Below are positions 8,690 to 16,159 of a stretch of 64,000 nt of DNA, one piece after another. The first letter of the stretch is position 1. The number at the start of each line of letters is the position of its first letter. The DNA is from UBA1573 sp034005165. GTDB lineage: Bacteria > Pseudomonadota > Alphaproteobacteria > Micavibrionales > Micavibrionaceae. The notes under the pieces were generated by a model. The model did no database searches and was not told the origin of the DNA. It worked only from the letters and a program-made list of their open reading frames with translations. The position numbers and the translations under genes are program-made. The DNA is taken from NCBI GenBank assembly GCA_034005165.1, contig JAVEVE010000001.1, positions 691,534 to 755,533 of the forward strand, written 5' to 3'.

Positions 8690-9307
8690 TTGTTAGTTAT
8701 GTATTTTCTAAGTTTAATCAGTAAAAAGCCAAGATTTCGTCTCTTGCTTTACACCGTCTTAATCAACGGACTTTATATTGAAGATGTCTTCCCCCCCAAT
8801 TACAGGGAAGACACAGCACCGCTTCCGCTTCAACTGTACGAGAAGGTTTCTTTCCATGCGACATTGCAAGACATCAAAGAATTTTTGAACGCAGCAAATT
8901 TCCAACTCAAACTTGAGAGCGAAGAATTTTGTAATTTTTACGATACACTCCATTCCCATGCCTCAGAACTATATCTGGAAGCTCAGCAAACGGGACAGCT
9001 TTTATTCCCAAAGAGTGAGAACACAAAGCCTGCGCCCTCCTACTCCACATCAGAAGTAACGCCTTCTACTTTTTCTCTGGCCACAACGCTTCATCTGAAT
9101 GAGAATGGAATTCCCCATTCCGAGCATTCTCCCGCAATGACCCTTAAAGACGGGACAGAATATATTGATAGAGAGGATAGCCCTGCCATTGAATTATCAA
9201 ATGAAGATGGCACTCAACATAGGGACAATGATCTTCCAGCCATCAGCCTGGAAAAAAGGCCAAAAGATCTGCTGGCTCCGGAATGGAAAACTTCACAGGG
9301 AAAATAG
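8690..9307 (+). CDS. Unknown protein with GxxH-x5-PA type repeats
   Basis: A 205-residue frame starting with TTG at 8690; ATG at 8699 is an equally possible start, and neither has a strong ribosome binding site. The N-terminal 20 residues are hydrophobic/basic. The C-terminal third has three tandem units of about 17 residues: NGIPHSEHSPAMTL, DGTEYIDREDSPAIEL and DGTQHRDNDLPAISL. These resemble the HREDGPA repeats seen in some phage, viral and bacterial proteins, which have a MORN-like pattern. The function is unknown. It lies just before tRNA-Leu within the suspected element. Confidence 0.55.
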   Translation: MLVMYFLSLISKKPRFRLLLYTVLINGLYIEDVFPPNYREDTAPLPLQLYEKVSFHATLQDIKEFLNAANFQLKLESEEFCNFYDTLHSHASELYLEAQQTGQLLFPKSENTKPAPSYSTSEVTPSTFSLATTLHLNENGIPHSEHSPAMTLKDGTEYIDREDSPAIELSNEDGTQHRDNDLPAISLEKRPKDLLAPEWKTSQGK

Positions 9308-9345
9308 AAACAATTTGTGGAGAAAGTAGCAAAAAAATTTGAAAA

Positions 9346-9430
9346 TGGTGCCCCTGGTCGGACTCGAACCAACATTCCTTTCGGAACCGCATTTTGAGTG
9401 CGGCGCGTCTACCAATTTCACCACAGGGGC
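9346..9430 (-). tRNA. tRNA-Leu(CAA)
   Basis: On the minus strand the 85-base gene runs from acceptor GCCCCTG at 9430 to CAGGGGC, discriminator A and an encoded CCA at 9346. The D-arm is TGGTGAAATTGGTAGAC, the anticodon stem-loop CCGCA-CTCAAAA-TGCGG (anticodon CAA), followed by a class II variable arm (TTCCGAAAGGAA) and T-loop GTTCGAGTC. All stems pair. It is complete, unlike the fragment at 3884. Confidence 0.96.
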
Positions 9431-9460
9431 AGCAAGGCCGTCCTTATAACAGCCCTGATT

Positions 9461-9780
9461 TTAAATTTCAAGCTCTGATTTATCGGTTTTTTTGGATTTT
9501 TTGACCGATTTCCGGACGTTAATAGCCGATGTATCCAGCGTATTATTGAGATGAGCGGCATAGTACTTCTCGATCATCTCGACACTGGCACGGCAATTCT
9601 TGGCAATTTGGTAAATATCTGCCCCTTCCATCAAACAAAGGCAGATATACGTATGCCGTAAACTATAAGCAGTATGGACATTCCCGTCCCGATCAAACTT
9701 CATATTCAGTTCATCAAGTCCGAATTTTAAGAAAAAGCATCTGCGCCCGAATGTCGCGAACCTATTGATATGACTGGAAA
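9461..9780 (-). pseudogene. C-terminal remnant of a tyrosine recombinase (integrase)
   Basis: The recognisable part begins near 9780 and ends with TGA... at 9461. It includes DRDGNVHTAYSLRHTYI, with the catalytic Arg-His of the R-H-x-x-H/Y box, then LMEGADIYQIAKNC and VEMIEKYYAAHL, with the final active-site tyrosine. A complete phage-type integrase has some 300 residues more before this, including the first catalytic arginine. Upstream the frame continues into the dsbB start region as unrelated residues, so the 5' part is lost. It lies 30 bases from the 5' end of tRNA-Leu(CAA), a usual target for such enzymes. Confidence 0.72.
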
Positions 9781-9841
9781 TATACACAAAGAGTCTTATA
9801 ATCATAGCCATTCCGGACCCGAAGAGGACTAGGAGGAGATC

Positions 9842-10381
9842 ATGACCGACCAACAAAACTCGCATAAAGCTGAAAATCTGACGACTTGCATATCCCGCTT
9901 GGCAAATATGATCCCACTGCGCACTGCGGCTTTGGCTGTGGCATTGATTTCTCTGCTATCCTTAGCTGCTGCCATTACCGCACAATTCGGCTTCGGATTA
10001 AAACCGTGCGCTCTATGCCTCTATCAACGCATCCCGTTTAGCATCAACGTTATTCTTGGCTTACTTGGAGCCGTTCTGGTAGCGCATACCCGGGCTTTTA
10101 TTGCACTCTCAGGCCTGTCTTTTCTGGCAAATTCGGGAATAGCCTTTTACCACTCAGGTGTAGAACGCAAATGGTGGGCAGGTCTTGAAGGATGTTCGAC
10201 ACCAGACATGTCCGGCAGCATTGAAGATCTGATGGCTCGCATTCAAAACACAGACGTTACAAGATGCGATGAAATCCCTTGGGAAATGTTTGGCCTCTCT
10301 ATGGCTAATTATAATGCCCTGATGTGCCTAGGTCTTGGCATCGCCTGCTGGCTCTACCTCTGTCTGAAAAAGAAAAGCTGA
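9842..10381 (+). CDS. dsbB: DsbB, disulfide bond formation membrane protein
   Basis: DsbB reoxidises DsbA in the periplasm and passes electrons to quinone in the inner membrane. The 179-residue product has four membrane segments. The first catalytic pair is in KPCALCLYQRIP near residue 60, right after the first membrane helix. The second pair is in the periplasmic loop, EGCSTP and TRCDEIPW, near residues 120-145. The ATG at 9842 follows AGGAGGAGATC. The gene start overlaps the dead end of the integrase frame on the other strand, so the element seems to have ended just short of it. Confidence 0.93.
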   Translation: MTDQQNSHKAENLTTCISRLANMIPLRTAALAVALISLLSLAAAITAQFGFGLKPCALCLYQRIPFSINVILGLLGAVLVAHTRAFIALSGLSFLANSGIAFYHSGVERKWWAGLEGCSTPDMSGSIEDLMARIQNTDVTRCDEIPWEMFGLSMANYNALMCLGLGIACWLYLCLKKKS

Positions 10382-10398
10382 ATATTCCTAAAAGAATA

Positions 10399-10629
10399 CT
10401 ACGCTGGTTCTTTATCGTACTCCATGACAACACGCGTAAAGTGATGCTTGCCAGCAAGAGGCAAAACATGGCTAGCCGCAACAGTTAAGTCCTTAAACTC
10501 TCGCCCTGGAAGAACAACAGCAGGCGCCGAACTTTTACTAATATGAACACCTTGACCATCTGCCCCACAAGCACGCCACCCAAGGCACAAAATGCTCTCA
10601 GCTTCTTTTTTTCCAGTTTTATGAGCCAA
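10399..10629 (-). CDS. Small conserved-looking hypothetical protein, TTG start
   Basis: A 76-residue protein. I choose TTG at 10629-10627 because AAGGGAGGGG lies just upstream; the longer frame to 10731 starts with a different, hydrophobic composition and runs across that site. Visible: AHKTGKKEAESILCLGWRACGADG, then a strand-rich part ending HHFTRVVMEYDKEPA. There is no signal peptide or membrane segment. No family is recognised. It is convergent with dsbB with a gap of 17 bases. Confidence 0.5.
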   Translation of the reverse strand: MAHKTGKKEAESILCLGWRACGADGQGVHISKSSAPAVVLPGREFKDLTVAASHVLPLAGKHHFTRVVMEYDKEPA

Positions 10630-10766
10630 TTGCCCCTCCCTTATTTCCGTATATATCTTGCACATTGCACAAAGAAAATCAAAAGCAAAGAAAGACATTG
10701 AGTTATGACAATAATTACTATATAATGACAAGAAAATTTATATATAAACGAGGGTAATTAGAGTAA

Positions 10767-11711
10767 ATGGCACAAAATAAAATCTCCCCTGCAAAATTGA
10801 AATTTACGGGGACATCCCCTGAAAATCTGGAGATTGGTCAGATCACCAATATGGATGGCGACATGTTTTTTATATTCAAAACTGTTGTAGAAGATTCTCA
10901 CTCTGTCCAATTAAAAGCTTTACCAATTCTCAAAAAACCAACGCAACCTGATGACGGAGATAAATATCTTGATATCTTTCCTGCTGCCGCAGAACAGATC
11001 GGGTTAAAGTCCGGGCATCGTTATGCGGTTGATCTGGATCCGGTTAACTTTCCGCAGGACCGTCCATTCCCGCTCTTTTTATATGCAACCCCTGCCATAC
11101 GTGACAAAATCCCTGGACTATTCAATGCTGTTATCCAGACCGCGAATGATCGCTTCTTGAAAAAAGAATGCCCCGAACTCTTTCAAGAAAGGGAATTATC
11201 TACAATCCCGACAAAAAGATCAAAGCCACAATGGCAACGTGAGCTTGAAAAGAGTGGGAAGGCTATAACGCCAAGCTGTTCGATTGATGCTGCAAAGTCA
11301 GCAGGGATCATAGACAACATCGCGGCCAATCTTCTAAGCCACGGATCTTTACCTGACGGATCAAAAGTCGGAACCATCTATGAAGCATTTGCCCTATCAA
11401 CATCCGAGAAGAAAAAAGATCAGGCCGCATTCAGGCATTTGTTTGAAACTGCAGCAGCCCAATCGAAAATCCGATTGGAGACCCTATTCAATGAGGGTTA
11501 TATTGATGAAAGTATTGCAGTTGATGAAATGAAAGATGCAGGGGTAACCACTCTCGGGAAGGCATTTAAACTGATTAAGGCGGATGCCCCAGCAATTCAG
11601 GATGTTTGGGAATACGGTAAGGAAAATATCATGACAGCTCCTTTACGTGCTTTCAAATCAAGCATTAAGGAAGCACATCGTGCCTTCTTGCAAACCTTTA
11701 TTGTTAAATAG
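10767..11711 (+). CDS. Unrecognised 314-residue cytoplasmic protein
   Basis: I do not recognise this protein. The N-terminal 120 residues look like a compact beta-rich domain (FTGTSPENLEIGQITNMDGD, then SGHRYAVDLDPVNFPQDRPFP). A polar linker with basic clusters (PTKRSKPQWQRELEKSG) follows around 150-170. The C-terminal half is helical, with hydrophobic stretches at GIIDNIAANLLSHG and a final AFKSSIKEAHRAFLQTFIVK helix. No signal peptide or membrane segment is seen. The ATG at 10767 has only a weak ribosome binding site. It stands alone and has no obvious partner, though like the 460-residue protein it appears lineage-specific. Confidence 0.65.
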   Translation: MAQNKISPAKLKFTGTSPENLEIGQITNMDGDMFFIFKTVVEDSHSVQLKALPILKKPTQPDDGDKYLDIFPAAAEQIGLKSGHRYAVDLDPVNFPQDRPFPLFLYATPAIRDKIPGLFNAVIQTANDRFLKKECPELFQERELSTIPTKRSKPQWQRELEKSGKAITPSCSIDAAKSAGIIDNIAANLLSHGSLPDGSKVGTIYEAFALSTSEKKKDQAAFRHLFETAAAQSKIRLETLFNEGYIDESIAVDEMKDAGVTTLGKAFKLIKADAPAIQDVWEYGKENIMTAPLRAFKSSIKEAHRAFLQTFIVK

Positions 11712-11718
11712 GTCTAGT

Positions 11719-11838
11719 CTAGATATCAAAGCCCAAAGCAAGGGACACGAGGGCAAAACATCCCACGTAGAACATAAAGAACATGACAGCTTCAACACCG
11801 CTGCGTTTCTTTGAAAAATTGAACATATCTTTAAGCAT
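11719..11838 (-). CDS. Small single-span membrane protein, about 39 residues
   Basis: The frame is open to 11928, but its upstream part overlaps the terminator hairpin at 11886-11909, so the internal start MLKDMFNFSKKR at 11838 is preferred. The product has a short basic N-terminus and one membrane helix (VMFFMFYVGCFALVSLALGF). The segment MFNFSKKRSGVEAV resembles the N-terminus of the neighbouring 120-residue membrane protein, MFGFLKSLDVTKTHSVTEAV. The two may be related or may share a partner. Ribosome binding site is weak. Confidence 0.4.
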   Translation of the reverse strand: MLKDMFNFSKKRSGVEAVMFFMFYVGCFALVSLALGFDI

Positions 11839-11885
11839 GGCTATTTCTAAGGCTGACAGACCGTAATATGCAAGAAAAAAATGAA

Positions 11886-11909
11886 AGAAGCCGGAATATT
11901 CCGGCTTCT
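11886..11909 (-). terminator. Perfect 24-base palindrome, terminator of the 11942 gene
   Basis: AGAAGCCGGAAT followed at once by its exact complement forms a 12-bp palindrome. On the minus strand it is followed by a T-rich tract (TTTCATTTTTTTC) and lies about 35 bases past the stop of the membrane gene at 11942. This fits a Rho-independent terminator on that strand, although a hairpin without a spacer loop must open a few central pairs. Confidence 0.65.
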
Positions 11910-11941
11910 CGTGGGGGAGAAAAAGCAATTTTTTACTGTCT

Positions 11942-12304
11942 TTAGCTTTTAGACGGCATCGTGGTCAATAACGCCACAGGAACCAGTCCCAAAATCAATG
12001 ACATGGTAAAGGACAGATAAACGGCTATCCCGACCAACAAGATCGAGAACAAATCTCCCGTTAATTTCCGCCCTGTAACAATTATCGAAGACAGAAGCAA
12101 AACAAAGCCTGTGCCTAGAAGGGTAAATGTAGACCCTCCGTCAAAGAAACTTCCGACTTTATCAACTACACCGAAATGTCCCAGAACATATCCGAGTACA
12201 GTCGTAAAGCCCACCATCATGATAAGGCCGGTGATATAAAACCAAACAGCCTCCGTGACAGAATGAGTCTTCGTGACATCAAGCGATTTCAGAAATCCAA
12301 ACAT
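11942..12304 (-). CDS. Four-span small membrane protein, 120 residues
   Basis: Start at ATG 12304-12302, directly after AGGAGGTTGTT, an excellent ribosome binding site; the six codons before it in the open frame are therefore non-coding. The protein has a short amphipathic N-terminus and about four hydrophobic segments (WFYITGLIMMVGFTTVLGY; FTLLGTGFVLLLSSIIV; LFSILLVGIAVYLSFTMSLI and the end). I do not recognise a family. It is followed by a terminator and then by the 39-residue membrane protein, with a similar N-terminal motif. Confidence 0.65.
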   Translation of the reverse strand: MFGFLKSLDVTKTHSVTEAVWFYITGLIMMVGFTTVLGYVLGHFGVVDKVGSFFDGGSTFTLLGTGFVLLLSSIIVTGRKLTGDLFSILLVGIAVYLSFTMSLILGLVPVALLTTMPSKS

Positions 12305-12365
12305 AACAACCTCCTTGTTCAATGTTGGCTACCCCGCGTTTATTTTTTATTAGGGGCATTCATCT

Positions 12366-13019
12366 CTATTGCTCGACCAACTCGGTATCCCAATAGAGAA
12401 AATCCATCCAGCTTTCATGAAGAAAATTGGGTGGAAATTTCCGTCCCCGATCCTGAAGTTCATAAATCGACGGCTGTCTCGGCTCTCGCATAGGATACAT
12501 ACCGATTTCTTTCGGCAGATAAGATCCTTTACGTTTGTTACAGCATTGACAGGACGCGACGATATTCGTCCAGGACGTGCGCCCGCCACGTGACCGCGGG
12601 ATCACATGATCGAACGTCAACTCGTCTGTTCTAAAATGACAGGAACAATATTGGCATTGCCACCCGTCACGCAGAAAAACATTAAAACGTGTAAAAGCAG
12701 GAGCCCGGTCCATTGGCACATATTCTTTAAGCGCCAATACCGAAGGAAGTTTTAATTCTGTTCCGGGCGAATGCACAACACGCGCATATTCTGAAACAAC
12801 AACGACCGTTTCACGAAAAATGGCCTTCACAGCTTCCTGCCAAGGCCACACAGATAAAGGGTAATAACTCAAAGGACGAAAATCAGCATTAAGGACCAAC
12901 GCCGGACACCTCTCTAAAGGCATCATCTGATCCGAGATGTTCTCGATCAGGCGATCAACGAAACCGTTGATCCCATCATTCGATAAAGATACTCTTTCGG
13001 GCGTATGCAGCAAATCCAC
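12366..13019 (-). CDS. HNH endonuclease family protein
   Basis: A 217-residue HNH protein of a type found widely in alphaproteobacteria. The core is CQYCSCHF (first zinc pair), TFDHVIPRSRGG with the HNH histidine, TSWTNIVASC with the asparagine, and CQCCNKRKG with the second zinc pair, around residues 120-165. The N-terminal part has LNADFRPLSYYPLSVWPWQEAVKAIF, characteristic of this subgroup. The start is GTG at 13019 behind GAAGGAGACGATT. The cellular substrate of this conserved subgroup is not known to me; the gene is single and not next to a methylase, so a restriction role is unlikely. Confidence 0.85.
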   Translation of the reverse strand: MDLLHTPERVSLSNDGINGFVDRLIENISDQMMPLERCPALVLNADFRPLSYYPLSVWPWQEAVKAIFRETVVVVSEYARVVHSPGTELKLPSVLALKEYVPMDRAPAFTRFNVFLRDGWQCQYCSCHFRTDELTFDHVIPRSRGGRTSWTNIVASCQCCNKRKGSYLPKEIGMYPMREPRQPSIYELQDRGRKFPPNFLHESWMDFLYWDTELVEQ

Positions 13020-13128
13020 AATCGTCTCCTTCCCCCAGATGGTTCAACTCGTGGCCGACCTCATTCAAGAGAATCTTGTGCGGACGCTTATTGCTTTTGC
13101 TCTTATGTGTCTCGTTCAAAGTCCTCAT
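12976..13128 (-). CDS. Possible 50-residue leader ORF of the HNH gene
   Basis: A short ORF starts at ATG 13128-13126, has an AAGGG upstream, is rich in lysine, histidine and asparagine (MRTLNETHKSKSNKRPHK), and ends inside the HNH coding region in another frame. It could be a translated leader or chance. Nothing else supports it. Confidence 0.25.
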   Translation of the reverse strand: MRTLNETHKSKSNKRPHKILLNEVGHELNHLGEGDDCGFAAYARKSIFIE

Positions 13129-13329
13129 GATTTGGGCCCTTCACTCCATCTAATTCTATTATATTCGAAACGAACCGTATAGTGTACAAAATCGTTAACA
13201 TTTCGTTGACGCAACGCAATACACCATGAAAAAAAATATTTCAGTACATTTCATATTTTTTCAGGCAGAATATTGCCACGCAAATGAAACGCGCACTATC
13301 ACGACCCAAAGAATACAGGACTAAAGCGT
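13129..13329. other. Divergent promoter region between HNH and the MORN-like gene
   Basis: About 200 bases between divergent genes, A+T-rich from 13190 to 13265. It must contain the promoters of both flanking genes. I saw no clear operator, hairpin or RNA gene. Confidence 0.4.
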
Positions 13330-14088
13330 ATGTCTGATTTCATAAAAACCCCACCCGATAAAAATAAAAACAAGCAAGTAGAAGGGACAAAATCCGAAGA
13401 CCGCTTTGGCTCCAAAGGAACAGATACATTCAACAATTCTGCCGACCGCCGCCGCCGCGGTGTGCATGAAAGTAAGTCATCCTTTCCCCTCCCTTTGGCT
13501 ATTTTTCTGGCCATGTTCGCTATTGTTTTCCTTGTGAAAGAAAATAATCTCTTCGATAAAGACATCGAAGAGACTCTCGTCAAAGAAATAAAAACGATCA
13601 CTGAGAAACCTTCGAAAAAGTTAAGCCCTGTTGAAATGATTCAACAAGCAGACCAACTGCCGCCTGAGCATATCCTTAAAGAAGCTTGTTTATGGAAGAA
13701 GAATTTCAATATCGAAACAGACATAGAACCGATTGAGCCGACTGACTATATGCGTGATTTTTGGCCCAACGACACACCGCGGTCTGTCGAGCCAACAGTC
13801 AATGGTTTGCGTCACGGCATTGGCCACTACACTTTTGCAAACGGGAACTTATATGGTGATATCCCGTGGAACCACGGAGAAAAGCATGGAACCTTCGCAC
13901 TGTTTCGTGAAGATGGAACACTGGATCAAGTGCTCTCGTACAAGAACGGTCATTTGTACGGGATCAATCAATGGTTCAACGCTTCAGGCCACACCATAAC
14001 TTCCTGGCTTTATATTGACAATGACACCTATTATCCAACATTGGCCTGCGCAAAATATTTGTCTTATCAAGAAGAATATGGACACTAG
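13330..14088 (+). CDS. Membrane-anchored protein with MORN-like repeats
   Basis: A 252-residue protein. Residues 1-50 are polar and basic (RRRRG), 52-68 form one membrane helix (FPLPLAIFLAMFAIVFL), residues 70-130 are a charged helix, and the rest holds MORN-like units: NGLRHGIGHYTFANGNLYGD, NHGEKHGTFALFREDG and KNGHLYGINQWFNASGH. MORN-type repeats of this kind commonly bind lipids or proteins. Orientation is probably N-in with the repeats in the periplasm. It overlaps the next small membrane gene, suggesting a two-gene operon. The precise role is unknown. Confidence 0.6.
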   Translation: MSDFIKTPPDKNKNKQVEGTKSEDRFGSKGTDTFNNSADRRRRGVHESKSSFPLPLAIFLAMFAIVFLVKENNLFDKDIEETLVKEIKTITEKPSKKLSPVEMIQQADQLPPEHILKEACLWKKNFNIETDIEPIEPTDYMRDFWPNDTPRSVEPTVNGLRHGIGHYTFANGNLYGDIPWNHGEKHGTFALFREDGTLDQVLSYKNGHLYGINQWFNASGHTITSWLYIDNDTYYPTLACAKYLSYQEEYGH

Positions 14089-14251
14089 AAAGACCTTTAT
14101 GTTCAAGCCAATCCCACCCCATTTAAGAAAGCTGGTATTGATTGCCACAATCATGATCATGGCGTTTATTACCTTTGCCATGATCATAGAAGTCAGCAAA
14201 GAAACATCAAAAGAATTTACCCAGACTGAAACGGAAACTGGCCCTGACTAG
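14078..14251 (+). CDS. Small single-span membrane protein, 57 residues
   Basis: The ATG at 14078 overlaps the last codons of the MORN-like gene (TATGGACACTAG), an arrangement that suggests coupled translation. A second ATG at 14099 would also give a complete protein. The product has a basic N-terminus (MFKPIPPHLRK), a membrane helix (LVLIATIMIMAFITFAMII) and an acidic, threonine-rich tail (KEFTQTETETGPD). No family is recognised. It converges on the esterase gene. Confidence 0.5.
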   Translation: MDTRKTFMFKPIPPHLRKLVLIATIMIMAFITFAMIIEVSKETSKEFTQTETETGPD

Positions 14252-14257
14252 ATCTGT

Positions 14258-14899
14258 TTAGACAAGAACCTTTTTCAGGAATTCTCCACCTTCGTGAATC
14301 CCCTTCTCATCAATACTGTGAACCAAACCGGGCGTCGTATGACCAGACACGTCATATCCTGCTTGACGCAAAGTCTCGGTCGCATGGAGCCACGCTCCGA
14401 CAGGAACTACATTATCCATTTCTCCGTGAACAAGATGAATAGGCATGCGGGAAATTTTAGGCTGACCAATCAACCCTTCCCCTCCAAGCAAAGCACCCGA
14501 AAACCCTAGAACACCTGCAATAGGCTCACTGCGTCTTGGAGCAACAAACAGGCTCATCATCGTCCCTTGAGAAAAACCGACCAGAGCAACTTTAGAGGCA
14601 GGAATGTTATACTCCGCCATCTGTTCATCAATAAAGCGGCTAAGAATTGCAGATGTCTGTTCCGCAGCCGCCATCATCGCCAAAGGCGCCCAACTTTGTA
14701 GAGAAAACCACTGATAGCCAAACCCAATTTCACAGCCGAACGGCGCATCAGGAGAAATAAACAAGGCATCAGGAATATCTCGCTCCCAATAAGGAGCCAA
14801 AGAAATCAGGTCTTCTCCGCTTGACCCGTATCCATGCAGCAAAATCACCAAAGATTTGGGCTTTCCACCTGAATGCGGACCATGCTTGTAAATATTCAT
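14258..14899 (-). CDS. Phospholipase/carboxylesterase (alpha/beta hydrolase)
   Basis: A cytoplasmic serine esterase of the phospholipase/carboxylesterase (acyl-protein thioesterase-like) family, 213 residues from ATG 14899. The oxyanion region is LVILLHGYGSSGEDL, the nucleophile elbow is VGFSQGTMM with Ser near residue 111, the catalytic Asp is in HGEMDNVVPV and the His in PGLVHSID. A TTG two codons earlier is the alternative start. It follows lpxR-like on the same strand with a 22-base gap, so the two may be co-transcribed. Members hydrolyse short acyl esters; the natural substrate is not evident. Confidence 0.88.
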   Translation of the reverse strand: MNIYKHGPHSGGKPKSLVILLHGYGSSGEDLISLAPYWERDIPDALFISPDAPFGCEIGFGYQWFSLQSWAPLAMMAAAEQTSAILSRFIDEQMAEYNIPASKVALVGFSQGTMMSLFVAPRRSEPIAGVLGFSGALLGGEGLIGQPKISRMPIHLVHGEMDNVVPVGAWLHATETLRQAGYDVSGHTTPGLVHSIDEKGIHEGGEFLKKVLV

Positions 14900-14920
14900 A
14901 CTCAATACTTTCTGATAAAA

Positions 14921-15961
14921 TTAGAATCTCTGCGTGAGGGATACAGACCCGAATATAGACGGATCATCCTGCCCGTCAAATTCTTTTGTACGATAAACCA
15001 GCGTATACGCAATTCGTGTGTCCCCCAGCGTAAAAGCCAATCCGGCATTTGCATCACCAACCAATATTTTCTTATCAACATCATAACTGTCGCGGAATGT
15101 ATTGCCATCAAGGAAAATATTACGCGCCATCGCACGCCCATTCACTCCTCCGAACAGATGCCAGCTCCATCCGGCATCAGAGACATCAAAATACCCGGTC
15201 CCCGGCAGAGACGGAAACAAACGAGGGGGGGTATCCTGTACAACACGCTGGCTCGGCCCGAACGTCATAGTCATTCCCGTCCCGGCATACGTATAGACAT
15301 TCCCCAGTGCAAAACTCACACTCGGCTCAAACTGCAACCCATAACCTTTCCACGCCACTTCACGCCAAGAAGGCCAACGTCTATCCCACGACACGACCAA
15401 CCCCGGCTCGGTATGAATCTGGTTGTTCCACCCCATCGGCGTAGGAGACTCGGACACATATTCATGAATAAATTTTTGCGTATGTTCCGCCCCGGACCAC
15501 GGTCCGACAATCCCGAGTGTCAAACCGAACTGGTCAACACGATCCTGATAGACATTGGCGAATCCCACTGTCCCATAAAGCCATCCGGCCCAAGGCCTGT
15601 CTCCATATTGCTCAGATGCAATGCGGATATCTTGCGGCGTAAAAATCTTTTGCCCGATCGTAAAGGATGTAAGTGTCGCATTCCCGATATCAAAACCTAG
15701 CCATTTATCAGCCACCATTCGGATAACACGTGGAGCTTTTGAATCGACATTGAAATATGTAATCTGAGAACCGCTAGTATAAAATTTGTCACCACTCCCC
15801 GCAAGAAGGTCATTCTCGTGAGCAAGAGACAAATAACTCCTTTCCTGATTCTTCAGCGCACTGGCGCGTGTTACATCCTCAAGGTCGGAATCAAGCTCTG
15901 CCGCCTGAACGACAGAACTGGTTATGATCGCGATACCGGCTATCACCATAAACAAGCGCAT
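14921..15961 (-). CDS. LpxR-type outer-membrane lipid A deacylase (DUF2219)
   Basis: A 346-residue protein with a Sec signal (MRLFMVIAGIAIITSSVVQAA) and the features of the LpxR family: LAHENDLLAGSGDKFYTSG near residue 48, which contains the conserved Asn-Asp and Tyr-Thr-Ser-Gly positions, and a beta-barrel end YRTKEFDGQDDPSIFGSVSLTQRF-type terminal strand with a C-terminal phenylalanine. LpxR removes the 3'-acyloxyacyl chain of lipid A at the cell surface. In this family calcium assists catalysis. The whole barrel length is present. Whether lipid A is the true substrate in this organism is inferred. Confidence 0.8.
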   Translation of the reverse strand: MRLFMVIAGIAIITSSVVQAAELDSDLEDVTRASALKNQERSYLSLAHENDLLAGSGDKFYTSGSQITYFNVDSKAPRVIRMVADKWLGFDIGNATLTSFTIGQKIFTPQDIRIASEQYGDRPWAGWLYGTVGFANVYQDRVDQFGLTLGIVGPWSGAEHTQKFIHEYVSESPTPMGWNNQIHTEPGLVVSWDRRWPSWREVAWKGYGLQFEPSVSFALGNVYTYAGTGMTMTFGPSQRVVQDTPPRLFPSLPGTGYFDVSDAGWSWHLFGGVNGRAMARNIFLDGNTFRDSYDVDKKILVGDANAGLAFTLGDTRIAYTLVYRTKEFDGQDDPSIFGSVSLTQRF

Positions 15962-16121
15962 TTCAAATGTCCTTTTAAGATATATCTACCAGATGCCCCA
16001 AAAGTTCCAAAGGCCAAATATTTCAATAGGATATTATGACGAACCGCAGCACAGAACCAAAAAACTCCCCACCGAACCAGATAAATAGCCCATTGAAACC
16101 ATAAGAATTGCATGCTACAAA

Positions 16122-16136
16122 TGAGAATAATTCTTA
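16122..16136. promoter_or_regulatory. Fur-box-like inverted repeat before the iron permease
   Basis: TGAGAAT-A-ATTCTTA fits the 7-1-7 core of a Fur box (TGATAAT-N-ATTATCA) with three mismatches. It sits 24 bases before the ATG of the FTR1 gene, where repressor binding would block transcription. Irr and Fur sites are both possible in alphaproteobacteria. Confidence 0.55.
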
Positions 16137-16159
16137 GTTGCAAAAACGGTGTGAATATC

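Noticed and set aside
12366..13019. Restriction-modification or homing function of the HNH protein
   Set aside because: No methylase, specificity subunit or intron is nearby, and the protein belongs to a conserved chromosomal subgroup.
14873..15700. 275-codon ORF on the plus strand
   Set aside because: Antisense to the lpxR-like gene, rich in Arg, His and Pro as expected from a shadow frame.
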